NCBI GenBank assembly: GCA_018266845.1
Contig: JAFDZO010000033.1
Span: 1-39,013, forward strand
Source of the DNA: Bacteroidota bacterium
Lineage (GTDB): Bacteria > Bacteroidota > Ignavibacteria > Tepidaquicellales > Tepidaquicellaceae
Length of the DNA: 39,013 bases
Direction of reading: 5' to 3'
This document shows positions 1 through 8,103 of this stretch, one piece after another. Each line of letters begins with the position of its first letter. Position 1 is the stretch's first letter. The translations under genes were made by a program, and so were the position numbers. The notes under the pieces are model-generated. The model was not told the DNA's origin, did not search any database, and worked only from the letters and a program-made list of their open reading frames with translations.

Positions 1-21
1 GTTCGATTCCGATCCCGGGCA
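1..21 (+). tRNA. 3' end of a tRNA gene, probably tRNA-Leu (partial)
   Basis: The window opens inside a T arm: the loop TTCGATT at 2-8, the 3' strand of the T stem at 9-13, then a 7-base acceptor strand CCCGGGC at 14-20 and discriminator A at 21. An acceptor beginning GCCCGGG with discriminator A is typical of bacterial tRNA-Leu. The anticodon lies outside the window, so the isotype is inference. A CCA end is not encoded (CAA follows). Confidence 0.55.
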
Positions 22-273
22 CAAGGAAAAGCCGTTGGATTAATTTTCATCAGCTTTTGCTTTGAAAAGGGCGATTTTGGGGTAAAATCGAGAGATTTAT
101 GCTTAATTTCGTTCTCGCAAAATAAGTTATTGATAATATTTTATTTATTTCGAGTATTTTTTCAACCCTCTTTAATTTTCTGTTTTAACTTATGTTAATT
201 CTGTGGAATTTTGACTATTTTCCGTTATACATAAAAAAAAACAGCACCTACGAATACTTGCGCTCTGCGTACA

Positions 274-374
274 GGGCGCGCCTGTCCCGCCGGAGGCGGG
301 ACTTACCTTATGTTCAAAATTGAATTTCAATTTTGAACATAAGGTAAACGAACCTTTGGTTCGTAGGCGCGCCT
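274..374. repeat. Cluster of three hairpins bracketed by GGCGCGCC
   Basis: GGCGCGCC occurs at 275-282 and again at 366-373. Between them lie three perfect inverted repeats: 284-291/295-302 (GTCCCGCC with a 3-base loop), 303-324/326-347 (22-bp arms around a single base) and 349-354/358-363 (CGAACC with a TTT loop). CCTACGAA at 247-254 also pairs with TTCGTAGG at 360-367, so the whole cluster can fold as one branched structure. It resembles dispersed palindromic elements rather than a terminator, since no T tract follows. Confidence 0.75.
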
Positions 375-403
375 GAAATCCTTTACAAAGAAAAAATTCA
401 CTA

Positions 404-669
404 CACGACAAAAAATTTTTATACCTTGTAAATACGAATTTAACCGCAAAGAACGCAAAATGTGACAGCAAAGTTTGCAAAGATCTCAAAAAACGAACTC
501 AAAATATGATTTCTCAAACTCGAAATTGTTCAGCCAAAACAGACATTAAAGCGCAATTAGTTTTATGTTTGAGATATTTAGGAAAAATATTTTATATCTT
601 TTGCATGCTTTGTAAAAACTTTGCATCTTTGCGGTTAAATTCAATTTTTTAAGAAAAATTTTTGTCGTG
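404..669. repeat. Foldback (MITE-like) element with imperfect inverted arms
   Basis: The left arm at about 404-482 and right arm at about 608-669 are imperfect reverse complements: CACGACA (404-410) with TGTCGTG (663-669), GAATTTAACCGCAAAG (436-451) with its exact complement at 627-642, and GCAAAGTTTGCAAAG (468-482) with a similar block at about 608-625. A smaller inverted pair sits inside (512-519 with 567-574). No transposase frame is visible, so this is either a non-autonomous element or two convergent copies of a short intergenic repeat. Confidence 0.6.
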
Positions 670-793
670 TGATAAGAAGAAAAAATTGCCGTGTGATAAA
701 CAATAGAAAAAAATTTTATCAATAGGTATATTCATTTAGAGATGCAAATTATTTCAAGGAAAAATTTTACACAAAAATTCTAACTTTTAAAAA

Positions 794-1534
794 ATGTTGT
801 TTTCAGTTTCATATAGGGAAGAAGTTCGCGAGAAAATAATCAGAGAAGCGCGGGAAGATAAGCGCATTGTAGCCGCTGCTGTAGTAGGCTCTTATGCCAG
901 TAACAAAGTTGACAGGTGGTCTGATATTGACCTCACATTTGCCGTCGGCGAAGAATATTCTGTTTCAGATGTTCTTCAGTCGTGGACGGATTTTGCGGTG
1001 AAGGAATTTTCCGCTCTTACTCTATTAGATGTTCAGCGCGGCAAAACAATATACAGGGTGTTTATTCTTCCCGGCTGCCTTCAGCTTGACCTCTCTTTTT
1101 CTCCCGCAGCGGAGTTTGGAGCAATCGGCGGACACTTCAATTTGCTTTACGGGAAACAATATGATAGACCACAGCCGAAGCAGCAGCCGGCTGAAGAGAT
1201 TTTCGGGTGGATGCTTCACCATATTTTACGGGCAAGATATTGCGCGGAAAGAAATAAGTTGTGGCAGGCAGAACTGTGGATAAGCGAAGCAAGAAACTAT
1301 GCCCTTAAGCTTGCATGTATTGCCGGAGGACTTACTCCCGATTATGGAAGAGGTTTCGATGAGCTGCCGGAAGATGTTTTATCCCTCTTTAAAAATTCTT
1401 TTGTCTCATGCATTAACAAAGATGAAATTCTGCGTGCAGTTAAAACAATTGCAGAGGCTCTTCCCAATATATCTAAAGAAGTAAAGGGGTTAACGGAAAA
1501 ATTTGGAAGCGTTCTAAATGAGATTTCAAAATAG
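794..1534 (+). CDS. Nucleotidyltransferase-domain protein (KNTase/Pol-beta superfamily)
   Basis: A 246-residue cytoplasmic protein. The N-terminal part has the superfamily signature GS (Gly32-Ser33) followed by WSDIDL with Asp44 and Asp46, the usual metal-binding pair for NMP transfer. The rest is mostly helical (about 125-240), as in aminoglycoside-type or protein-modifying nucleotidyltransferases. Members transfer a nucleotide to a small molecule or a protein side chain; the substrate cannot be read from the sequence. The gene stands alone: a repeat-rich gap precedes it and 134 bases separate it from the next gene. No HEPN or MntA/HepT-type partner lies beside it, so a toxin-antitoxin role is not supported here. 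Similarity to antibiotic nucleotidyltransferases is weak; resistance should not be assumed. Confidence 0.8.
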   Translation: MLFSVSYREEVREKIIREAREDKRIVAAAVVGSYASNKVDRWSDIDLTFAVGEEYSVSDVLQSWTDFAVKEFSALTLLDVQRGKTIYRVFILPGCLQLDLSFSPAAEFGAIGGHFNLLYGKQYDRPQPKQQPAEEIFGWMLHHILRARYCAERNKLWQAELWISEARNYALKLACIAGGLTPDYGRGFDELPEDVLSLFKNSFVSCINKDEILRAVKTIAEALPNISKEVKGLTEKFGSVLNEISK

Positions 1535-1668
1535 ACCTTAAAATTTAAAAACCCGCATAAAAACTGAATTAAAAAACCGTTTCACAAATTGAAATAAAAA
1601 ACATGCCGGAATCTGTTTTTTAAAGTGATTTAAAACAGGAATCTTTATATTTTTGAACTTTCCGGAAT

Positions 1669-1977
1669 ATGTTAATGACAAATATCCTAATTGGTTTTTT
1701 CATAGGTATTATGATACCTGTTTTTATGATTTCCCTTTTCTCAACTCTTTCAATAAAATTTTTGGAAGCTATAGGTATCTATAGAAAAGGTTCTTTAACC
1801 TGCGGAGAAGAGGATTATGTCTCCGGCGGAGGTTATCACAAAAGAGGTAAAGTGTACCGGTATTATGACGAGAACGGAAACTTTAGATTTGAGTCAGCAA
1901 GGGTTTTCGGGGCATTATTATTGATTACTGTTCCTTCTAGTATCTGCATCGCTGCCCTCCTTTATTTTTTGCGTTAG
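1669..1977 (+). CDS. Small two-helix membrane protein, unknown function
   Basis: A 102-residue protein with a hydrophobic segment at about 5-30 and a second at about 82-101, and between them a polar loop rich in Gly, Tyr and charged residues (roughly 40-75). The layout suggests an inner-membrane protein with one loop between two helices. A second ATG lies two codons in (1675), so the start could be either. I do not recognise a family. It has no close partner: the preceding gene ends 134 bases upstream and the next begins 80 bases downstream on the same strand. Confidence 0.6.
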   Translation: MLMTNILIGFFIGIMIPVFMISLFSTLSIKFLEAIGIYRKGSLTCGEEDYVSGGGYHKRGKVYRYYDENGNFRFESARVFGALLLITVPSSICIAALLYFLR

Positions 1978-2057
1978 GACACCTCTTCTGATTTTAAGTA
2001 TTTTCTCTTAAACCTGATGCTCGGAAAACTGTCATAGATATAAGAACAGTTTTCAGC

Positions 2058-3632
2058 ATGAAAAAACTACTAATCCTCTCCCTGCTATTTTTATCAAAAA
2101 CAATTTTTGCGCAGCATGGAATTGACCCGCATTGGGGTCCTGAATACACTATTCCAAAAACAAACCCGGGTGCTTCAGCAGGAGGGGGTGTTCCTAACAA
2201 TATTGTAGTCCTTCCTAACGGTACGTGCGTAAGTTTTTATACTGAACAGTTTCCCTTTCCAAACGGAACAATAAAAAGTTATTACGCCGGAACTTCCAAT
2301 CACGGAGTAAGCTGGAATGCTCCTGCTCCGGCATTAGTTCCGCCGGTAAATAAAACACAAGCAAATGCAGGAAGTGTCGGGGCAGCCGTTGATAAGGATG
2401 GTAATATTCATATTTCCTGGACTTCAATTATGCCGGCAGGAATTTTTTACGCAAAATGGAATTATGCAACTCAAACATGGAGCGATACTGTAAGGGTTAA
2501 TCAAAGAATTGAGAGGCAGCTTTCTTATCAAATGATAACTGTTGACAGGAAAAATAGAATACATATAATCTGGATGGACGGCAAACAGGGGACAACGCTT
2601 ACTTCAGAAGTAATGTATGCGCGCTCTACAAATGGAGGGACTTCATTTCTGTCGCAGATACAGCTCAGTAATTCAGATGGAAAACATTCGGCTTTTCCTA
2701 TGGGTGATTTTATAGGGACGGCATCAGATACACTTGCTATTGCATGGAGAGACAGTGTTAATAGTACCCAGCAATGGGATATATCAACAAGTGTCTCAAC
2801 AAACGGAGGGCAAAGCTGGAGTGCGCAGTCAACTGTTTCGGGGGGAGCAGGCACTCAATCTGATCCCAACATTGTGGTTGATAAAAACCGCGTAATGCAC
2901 ATTGTTTATCATGACTATTATACTTCAGGCTGTGTAAATGAGTTTTGCGCAAAAGTTATGTATGGTTACTCGACAAATAACGGGCTTACGTGGAATCCAT
3001 CCGGGTTCAGGCAAATATCTCCTGCAAATCTCAGGGCACATTTAACAAAAACTGCTTATGATTTTAATAATAATATTTTCTGGGCAGCATACAAAGATGA
3101 GAGAGATTTTAATTTTTTAAACGGAAACCCGCAGGCAGATATTGCCGCTGTTTATATCTTAAACGGCGGGACGTATATTTCACCTGTTAATGAATTTGTT
3201 ACCGATAAAGATTCGCTTGAAGTCGGCTACCATAATTTTGCAGTCGGTAATGATGGTATTTTACGGGCTGTATATCGCTCGCCGGATGGAAACAATTCAT
3301 CTCCATATTCACAGTGTTACAAGGAAAGGCAATCTGTCTTATCAATATCTCAAAACAGCATTGAACCGGACGGGTTTTCCCTTGAGCAAAACTTTCCTAA
3401 TCCGTTTAACCCCGAAACATTTATCCAATTCACATTAGGTAAAAATGATATTGTTCGTCTGATAGTTTATGATGTTTTGGGAAATAAAGTTGCGGATTTA
3501 GCAGACGGGAAAATGGAAGAAGGAGTACATACTATAAAATTTAATGCAGGCAATTTACCGTCAGGAACTTATTTTTACAGACTTCAAACAGAAAAATTTA
3601 TTCAAACTAAAAAAATGCTTTTGATTAAATGA
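2058..3632 (+). CDS. Secreted exo-sialidase/BNR-repeat-like protein with T9SS type A sorting domain
   Basis: The 524-residue product starts with a signal peptide (MKKLL...FAQ, about residues 1-19). The body (about 25-430) repeats motifs of the form S(T)NGG.(S/T)W and 'VDK(D/N)', the Asp-box/BNR style of six-bladed sialidase-like propellers, but catalytic Arg-triad residues cannot be assigned by eye, so enzymatic activity is uncertain. Residues from about 440 form the C-terminal T9SS sorting domain with QNFPNPFNP, a 'YDVLGNKV' strand and the terminal KKMLLIK. Family knowledge: such proteins cross the outer membrane by the Por/T9SS machinery and are anchored or released at the surface. The gene converges with the ECF42 sigma gene, only 6 bases from its stop. 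Confidence 0.85.
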   Translation: MKKLLILSLLFLSKTIFAQHGIDPHWGPEYTIPKTNPGASAGGGVPNNIVVLPNGTCVSFYTEQFPFPNGTIKSYYAGTSNHGVSWNAPAPALVPPVNKTQANAGSVGAAVDKDGNIHISWTSIMPAGIFYAKWNYATQTWSDTVRVNQRIERQLSYQMITVDRKNRIHIIWMDGKQGTTLTSEVMYARSTNGGTSFLSQIQLSNSDGKHSAFPMGDFIGTASDTLAIAWRDSVNSTQQWDISTSVSTNGGQSWSAQSTVSGGAGTQSDPNIVVDKNRVMHIVYHDYYTSGCVNEFCAKVMYGYSTNNGLTWNPSGFRQISPANLRAHLTKTAYDFNNNIFWAAYKDERDFNFLNGNPQADIAAVYILNGGTYISPVNEFVTDKDSLEVGYHNFAVGNDGILRAVYRSPDGNNSSPYSQCYKERQSVLSISQNSIEPDGFSLEQNFPNPFNPETFIQFTLGKNDIVRLIVYDVLGNKVADLADGKMEEGVHTIKFNAGNLPSGTYFYRLQTEKFIQTKKMLLIK

Positions 3633-3633
3633 G

Positions 3634-3660
3634 CAGCCCTAATAACGGCTGAGCCTTTTT
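3634..3660 (+). terminator. Intrinsic terminator of the BNR/T9SS gene
   Basis: A CAGCC/GGCTG stem (3634-3638 with 3647-3651, 8-base loop) is followed by GAGCC and a T run continuing to about 3668. It sits immediately after the rightward stop and lies within the last codons of the leftward sigma-factor gene, so the two genes share these bases. Confidence 0.6.
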
Positions 3661-4910
3661 ATCTTTTTTTCTATTAATTTTTTTTCCGCGTCTGACTTAG
3701 TTAACTTTAAAGCGCTTTCAAAATGTATCTGCGCCTGCTGAAAATCGTTAAGCTGAAAATAAACTTCCCCTAATACTGCTGAAAACAAATAATTCGATTT
3801 TAAATATTTTTCCAGCTCAGGTATTTTTTTTATTTCCTCTAAGGCTTTTTTTGCGCCGTCAATCTTCCCGATAACAATTGCCCTGTTCAGCAAAACTACA
3901 GGCGAGGCGTTTACGTTTTTCAGCATGTCATACAGGACCAATATTCTTTTCCAATTCGTATCGGAAAATTTTGGCGCAATGCAATGCTCCGCTGCAATAG
4001 CTGCCTCAATGTGATAGTCTGTTATTTCATCTCCGGCAGATGACCTGTTAAGATAGTCTAATCCTATATCTATAAGCTCCTTGCTCCAGATGCTTCTATC
4101 TTGTTCTGCAAGAAGTATTATTTCACCCTCCGGGCTTAAGCGCGAATCAAACCTTGCTGCAAGCATACACATTAACGATAACAGCGCATAACATTTCGGC
4201 TGCGCAATGTATTTGTTTTCAGTTAGCATAATTGCCAGTCTTATTGCTTCCTCGCACAAATCTTTTCTGATTAAGTTATCCTTGTTGCCTGAATTATATC
4301 CTTCATTAAATAAAAGATATATTGAGTGCAGAACAATATCCAGCCGTCTTTTCAATTCTGCTCCGGCAGGAATATCAAACTTGATGCTTTTATCAGTGAT
4401 TAATTTTCTGGCTCTTTGAATTCTTTTTTTTACCGTATCTGTATTTAAAAGCAAAGCGCCGGCTATTTCTTCAATGCTGAAACCGGAACATATTTTTAAT
4501 GTAAATGCTATCTGGTCTGGTTCGGAAAGGGCAGGGTGGCAGCAGGCAAAAATCATTCTTAACTGGCTGTCGCGAATTTCATTTTGCATGAACAAATTTT
4601 CTATGATGGGAATTGAAAAATATTGAGAAGAAAGTTCGTAAGCTGCTTCCTGTTCGTAGTTTTGTTTTAACCGTTCGCGGCGCAGCACATCTATGGCTTT
4701 GTTCTTTGCAGTCATCATCAGCCATGCGGAAGGATTGGGGGGAATTTTAAAGCTCCATTCTTTCAGCGCCTGCGCAAAAGCATCCTGCACAATATCTTCA
4801 GCCGTACTGATATTAGTAAGCCCGAAGATACGCGTTAAAACAGCAACCATCTTTCCCGATTCATGCCGGAAAAGATGGTCAGTGAGCATATTTATATTTT
4901 CCGCCTGCAA
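3639..4910 (-). CDS. ECF42-type RNA polymerase sigma factor
   Basis: The product has sigma region 2 at the N terminus (LFRHESGKMVAVLTRIFG, then AEDIVQDAF and PSAWLMMTAKNKAIDVLRRE), region 4 at about 105-170 (FTLKICSGFSIEEIAGALL...KRIQRARK) and a long helical C-terminal extension with TPR-like helices to residue 423. This long C-terminal domain is the hallmark of the ECF42 group, which uses it in place of an anti-sigma factor. The gene follows the DGPF/YCII gene by a single base, exactly the partner expected of ECF42. The upstream-most start is TTG at 4910; an ATG at 4889 (MLTDHLF...) would remove seven residues and is equally possible. Targets are unknown; family members often control their own DGPF genes. 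Confidence 0.88.
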   Translation of the reverse strand: MQAENINMLTDHLFRHESGKMVAVLTRIFGLTNISTAEDIVQDAFAQALKEWSFKIPPNPSAWLMMTAKNKAIDVLRRERLKQNYEQEAAYELSSQYFSIPIIENLFMQNEIRDSQLRMIFACCHPALSEPDQIAFTLKICSGFSIEEIAGALLLNTDTVKKRIQRARKLITDKSIKFDIPAGAELKRRLDIVLHSIYLLFNEGYNSGNKDNLIRKDLCEEAIRLAIMLTENKYIAQPKCYALLSLMCMLAARFDSRLSPEGEIILLAEQDRSIWSKELIDIGLDYLNRSSAGDEITDYHIEAAIAAEHCIAPKFSDTNWKRILVLYDMLKNVNASPVVLLNRAIVIGKIDGAKKALEEIKKIPELEKYLKSNYLFSAVLGEVYFQLNDFQQAQIHFESALKLTKSDAEKKLIEKKIKRLSRY

Positions 4911-4911
4911 A

Positions 4912-5262
4912 TTACGGGTCAGGAATTACCCTTACTTCACGAACTTCTACACTGCCTGTATCTGAATCAAGAATGGGGCAGTTATTTGCAATTGCAACTG
5001 CCTCATCATAGTTCTCGACTTTAATCAGGATATATCCGCCAAGCATTTCTTTGCCTTCGGCAAAAGGACCGTCGGTAACAACTTTTCTTGTGCCGGAAAC
5101 GGTTTTGCCTGAATCTTCAAGCGGGTTTCCTGTTACATATTTCTTTTCCTCTGCAAGACCGCCTATCCATGTAAACCATTTTTGCATCTGAGCCTGCATT
5201 TCTTCAGGAGATGCCTGAGGGTCAGTATCTCTTCCTCTGAAGAGCAATAAAAATTGTTTCAT
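4912..5262 (-). CDS. YCII/DGPF-domain protein, partner of the ECF42 sigma factor
   Basis: A 116-residue single-domain protein of the YCII-related dimeric alpha/beta-barrel fold. The diagnostic VTDGPFAEGKEMLGGY block lies at about 62-77. Family knowledge: DGPF proteins are encoded beside ECF42 sigma factors in many phyla and are thought to be regulatory partners or targets; their biochemical activity is not established. Here the stop codon is one base from the earliest start of the sigma gene, which suggests translational coupling. The VOC gene begins upstream on the same strand (25-base gap), giving a three-gene leftward operon. Confidence 0.9.
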   Translation of the reverse strand: MKQFLLLFRGRDTDPQASPEEMQAQMQKWFTWIGGLAEEKKYVTGNPLEDSGKTVSGTRKVVTDGPFAEGKEMLGGYILIKVENYDEAVAIANNCPILDSDTGSVEVREVRVIPDP

Positions 5263-5287
5263 TTTTTGAAAAATTTATTTTATAAAA

Positions 5288-5668
5288 TTACTTGTTTGAG
5301 TGTAAAGCTACTTTGTTTCCCTCTGTATCCATAAAGAAAGCCATATAGCCGATTTCATCCGTAATTTTAGTTTTCGGCATTACAATTTTTCCTCCGGCAG
5401 CTTCAATTTTTCCGAGCACAATTTCTAAATCAGGGTTTCCGTTTAGATAGATAATAGCTCCGTCTGCGCTTGGTTTGTGCATCGGGCTTTGAACAACAGC
5501 GCCGCCCACTTTTCCATGCTCCATATCTGCGGGAAAAAAAGCCATTGCGCCGCCCATTTCCATTCTGGGCATTTGAATTGAAAAAATTGTTTCGTAGAAT
5601 TTTGCTGCTCTGTCTATATCCAAAGCAGGAATTTCAAACCAGTTGAGGGCATTTGCGTTACCAGTCAT
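5288..5668 (-). CDS. VOC-superfamily (glyoxalase/bleomycin-resistance-like) protein
   Basis: A 126-residue protein covering one pair of beta-alpha-beta-beta-beta modules. NWFEIPALDIDRAAKFYE at the N terminus and 'FMDTEGNKVALHS' at the C terminus are the standard landmarks of the vicinal-oxygen-chelate fold (PhnB/glyoxalase-like branch). Members bind a divalent metal and act as lyases, isomerases or binding proteins; substrate not predictable. First gene of the VOC-DGPF-ECF42 operon; VOC proteins are recurrent neighbours of ECF42-group sigma factors, so it may belong to the same regulon. Confidence 0.85.
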   Translation of the reverse strand: MTGNANALNWFEIPALDIDRAAKFYETIFSIQMPRMEMGGAMAFFPADMEHGKVGGAVVQSPMHKPSADGAIIYLNGNPDLEIVLGKIEAAGGKIVMPKTKITDEIGYMAFFMDTEGNKVALHSNK

Positions 5669-5769
5669 TTTTGTTAATTTTATATTTGTAAATCAAAATT
5701 GATTTATACTGTAACAACGAACGGAAACAGGAAAAGGGGACAGAAAAATTTATTCTGTAAAATCTGTTT

Positions 5770-6501
5770 TTAAAACAATGCTACCGTTATGCCAATTTTC
5801 GCATTTACGCCAAAATAATTTAGACTGCCTTTCGTAGCCTCCACGTCATCGTTAAACCATGTATTCGGGTTTAATACAATATTTGCATCGTAGAAATCAG
5901 CCCCTACGAGCGAAAATTTGTAAAACGGTTTTACCTCTCCAAAAATAATAAACGAGGGAAAGAAAAGATGAGCCGAAACGTACGGACCGACACCGATATT
6001 GACCGGTCCTCCTACATTAACTTGTGTAAAATCCGGCGCTGTAGAATTTTTGTTATACACCCTTGTATAAATTGTAGGGTCAACCTTATCAACACTAAGA
6101 AAGCCGCCGATAAATCCCATAAATTCTTTATTTTCAAAAGCGGGTTTTCCATATGCAAAATTTATTTCAAAGCCTGATAATTTCATATAAAGCTCTCTTA
6201 TTTGAGAGGAAGTTTCTGCCGTAACTGTATTTGATTTCAGATTGGGGATTTCAATATCAAAGCCTGTCAAACCTATATTAAAACCGACACTGTAAACGGG
6301 ACCCGATAGCGAGGTGATTTTATCCATATTTTTAGTAAGGATGGCAGTGCGGGTATTGTTGTAGCGGTCAATAATGAAATCCAGCGGCTTAATTGATGCA
6401 GAACCGACTCTGTAGCCGATTCCAAAGCTTTGAGAAAAAGAGTTTGAATAAAAATTTGAGAAAAGGATAAGGGAAAATAAAAAAAGTAAGGTTTTCTTCA
6501 T
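5770..6501 (-). CDS. Probable outer-membrane beta-barrel protein
   Basis: The 243-residue product has a clear Sec signal peptide (MKKTLLFLFSLILFSNF...SFSQ, cleavage near residue 24). The mature part alternates polar and aromatic/hydrophobic residues in short Gly-bounded strands (for example GIGYRVGSASIK, YSVGFNIGLTGFDIEI, GPVNIGVGPYVSAHLFF) and ends in a strand with terminal Phe (IGITVALF), which is typical of outer-membrane barrels needing the BAM complex. No specific family recognised. It is a single-gene unit: 101 bases upstream of it (in map order) is the VOC start, and a divergent lipoprotein gene begins on the other side. Confidence 0.65.
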   Translation of the reverse strand: MKKTLLFLFSLILFSNFYSNSFSQSFGIGYRVGSASIKPLDFIIDRYNNTRTAILTKNMDKITSLSGPVYSVGFNIGLTGFDIEIPNLKSNTVTAETSSQIRELYMKLSGFEINFAYGKPAFENKEFMGFIGGFLSVDKVDPTIYTRVYNKNSTAPDFTQVNVGGPVNIGVGPYVSAHLFFPSFIIFGEVKPFYKFSLVGADFYDANIVLNPNTWFNDDVEATKGSLNYFGVNAKIGITVALF

Positions 6502-6709
6502 TTTGTAATTTTAATTTTTTTTATAACTCGAATAAAGAAGATAAGTTTCAGTTAATATAATATTGTTAAAAATGCGCCGAATTTAAAAATATGAAATTAG
6601 TTTAGTACAAAAAATGAAACAAATATGAGCTTTTCCAGAAATATTTATTTCTAAATGCCCCAAAATACCTTATCTTACAGGTTAAGTTTACAAATTAAAC
6701 CCAACTGAA

Positions 6710-7324
6710 ATGAAATTTCTTGCACTACTCGTTTTATCCTTATTTTTAATCTCAGGCTGCGGCAAAAAGGAAGACAAAACCACTTCTTCAGATTCTAAAG
6801 ATAAGAAAACAACAACTGAAACTAAAACGGATTCAAAAAAGAAAAAAGAGTTTAAAAAATCTTCCGAGCCTAAGAAAGAAGTTAAGCCTGATGTTCCTGC
6901 TGACTGGACAAAGCTAACATCTAAGGACGGCAAAATGACTTTCAGCCTTCCTTCAGAATGGATTATCACAGAGAACACTCCAACAAAATTAGGCACAATC
7001 AGTCCTGACAGCACAGTTGGTTCTGTTGCAGTTGTTTTCGGAAACGATAAAATTTCAGCGGACGATTTGCTTGGTATGGCATTAGCTGATTTTGATTTTG
7101 AGCCGGAAGGTGAAGCACACTATGTGCAAATCGGCGATGTCGAGGCTTATTATGTCGGTGCAGTGGGCAAAATTAACGGACACGAGATGTCCATGCTTAT
7201 CATGTCTGCCATAGACGCAAGCTCAAACGGAAATTATGTAGTATATGCGTTTACGCCTACAGTAACGTATGAAAAGAATATGAAAACCATGGAAGAAATT
7301 TTATTCAGCGTAGATTTTAAATAA
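6710..7324 (+). CDS. Lipoprotein, unknown function
   Basis: A 204-residue protein with a lipoprotein signal peptide: hydrophobic stretch followed by the lipobox LISGC (Cys17), so the mature N terminus should be lipidated. A Lys/Ser/Thr/Glu-rich low-complexity linker covers about 18-62, then a compact C-terminal domain (about 65-204) starts with 'DWTKLTSKDGKMTFSLPSEW', a pattern seen in PsbP-like or DcrB-like domains of exported proteins; that resemblance is tentative. Probably held on the periplasmic side of a membrane with the linker acting as a spacer. It is divergent from the barrel gene and followed by a gap with a strong terminator at 7572-7606. Confidence 0.75.
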   Translation: MKFLALLVLSLFLISGCGKKEDKTTSSDSKDKKTTTETKTDSKKKKEFKKSSEPKKEVKPDVPADWTKLTSKDGKMTFSLPSEWIITENTPTKLGTISPDSTVGSVAVVFGNDKISADDLLGMALADFDFEPEGEAHYVQIGDVEAYYVGAVGKINGHEMSMLIMSAIDASSNGNYVVYAFTPTVTYEKNMKTMEEILFSVDFK

Positions 7325-7571
7325 AGAATTTAGAAAATTATTTAAAACAATATATTCTTTTAGTTAGTTCCCAAATATTTTATTTTTATTTATATTGACA
7401 AACGGAGTTTTTTTACATATTTTTACCATATGCAAACATCTAATGTATAACTTTATTAGAGATGTCTAAGTGTCATGTAGATATGGGTGATAGATTTTGA
7501 AACTTTTTTGTTGTTTTTTCGTTTTATATAATAGATTTTGTTCATCTTACCAGTTGGAAGACAGAACTCAG

Positions 7572-7606
7572 AAAACGCCAGTCCTATGCTGATTGGCGTT
7601 TTTGTT
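7572..7606. terminator. Intrinsic terminator at the left edge of accessory island 1
   Basis: AACGCCA (7574-7580) pairs with TGGCGTT (7594-7600) around a 13-base loop in which further pairing is possible; the plus strand continues into TTTGTTTTT. It serves rightward transcription and, with a shorter T run, could also stop the leftward operon ending at 7608. Confidence 0.7.
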
Positions 7607-7607
7607 T

Positions 7608-8096
7608 TTAATAAACTGTAGATAATTGTCTTTTTTTCTTCTGTTTTACACTTTCCAGCTTATTTGTATTGTTAAGACAATATGCAGCAATTAAATAATA
7701 TGCATCGAATGTTTTTCTTCTAGGCTCTAAAATTATTACATATTTTTCTTCTTCATCTAATAGATAAGTTCTTATAGCATCTTTCTCTGTTACGCTAAAT
7801 ACTTGTAATTTTGGTGGATCATTTTCTAAAACATGATGCAAAATCCAGTGTAATCTCTTAGATCTTTCTTCTTCAAATGCTCTTTTTTTAGGATCTATAA
7901 CAATAGTGGTTAAATGAAGAAATAGTTTCTTGTAGTCTCTATTAATTGAATAAATCGTTTTTCCCCTAAACTTAAAATTTAAATTTTCTTCAATATCTCT
8001 TTTATAAATTACCTTAAGTAAATCAATAATTTCTTGATTAGTGTAAGAATCGAATTTTAATAGCGAGTTATATTGTTTCTCTAAATTATCTACCAT
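7608..8096 (-). CDS. Small protein, possible BECR-type (barnase/EndoU/RelE-like) RNase
   Basis: A 162-residue, Lys/Leu/Tyr-rich protein with no signal peptide. The central part (about 78-141) reads RSKRLHWILHHVLEN, then a strand ending IRTYLLD and KYVIILEPRRKT followed by DAYYLIAAYCLNN. A 'His-rich helix, then YVIIL(E) strand, then YYLI.AYYLN strand' arrangement resembles phage and toxin nucleases of the BECR fold, with His86/His87, Arg109 and Tyr133/Tyr139 as candidate active-site residues. That is pattern recognition only; no named domain is certain. The gene starts 7 bases after the DUF3800 stop, so the two form an operon. Very AT-rich coding sequence compared with the flanking genes suggests acquisition by transfer. 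Confidence 0.6.
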   Translation of the reverse strand: MVDNLEKQYNSLLKFDSYTNQEIIDLLKVIYKRDIEENLNFKFRGKTIYSINRDYKKLFLHLTTIVIDPKKRAFEEERSKRLHWILHHVLENDPPKLQVFSVTEKDAIRTYLLDEEEKYVIILEPRRKTFDAYYLIAAYCLNNTNKLESVKQKKKRQLSTVY

Positions 8097-8103
8097 ATTA
8101 ATT

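Larger units (their letters stand above)
22..793. other. Long gene-free region with clustered hairpins and a foldback
   Basis: About 770 bases between the tRNA end and the first gene. I see no credible coding sequence; the open frames here run through palindromes. It holds a small hairpin at 72-90, a poly-A/CAGCAC motif at 233-247 shared with the tandem repeat near 14.8 kb, a cluster of perfect hairpins (274-374) and a large imperfect foldback (404-669). Two near-identical GTGTGATAA motifs follow at about 667 and 690. Confidence 0.7.

Noticed and set aside
190..489. Leftward open frame of about 99 codons in the first gap
   Set aside because: It runs through the hairpin cluster and part of the foldback; the composition is repeat-driven and the product has no recognisable features.
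794..1534. Antibiotic-resistance nucleotidyltransferase
   Set aside because: Only the general GS...D-x-D motif is shared; no specific substrate-binding signature of aminoglycoside enzymes could be recognised.
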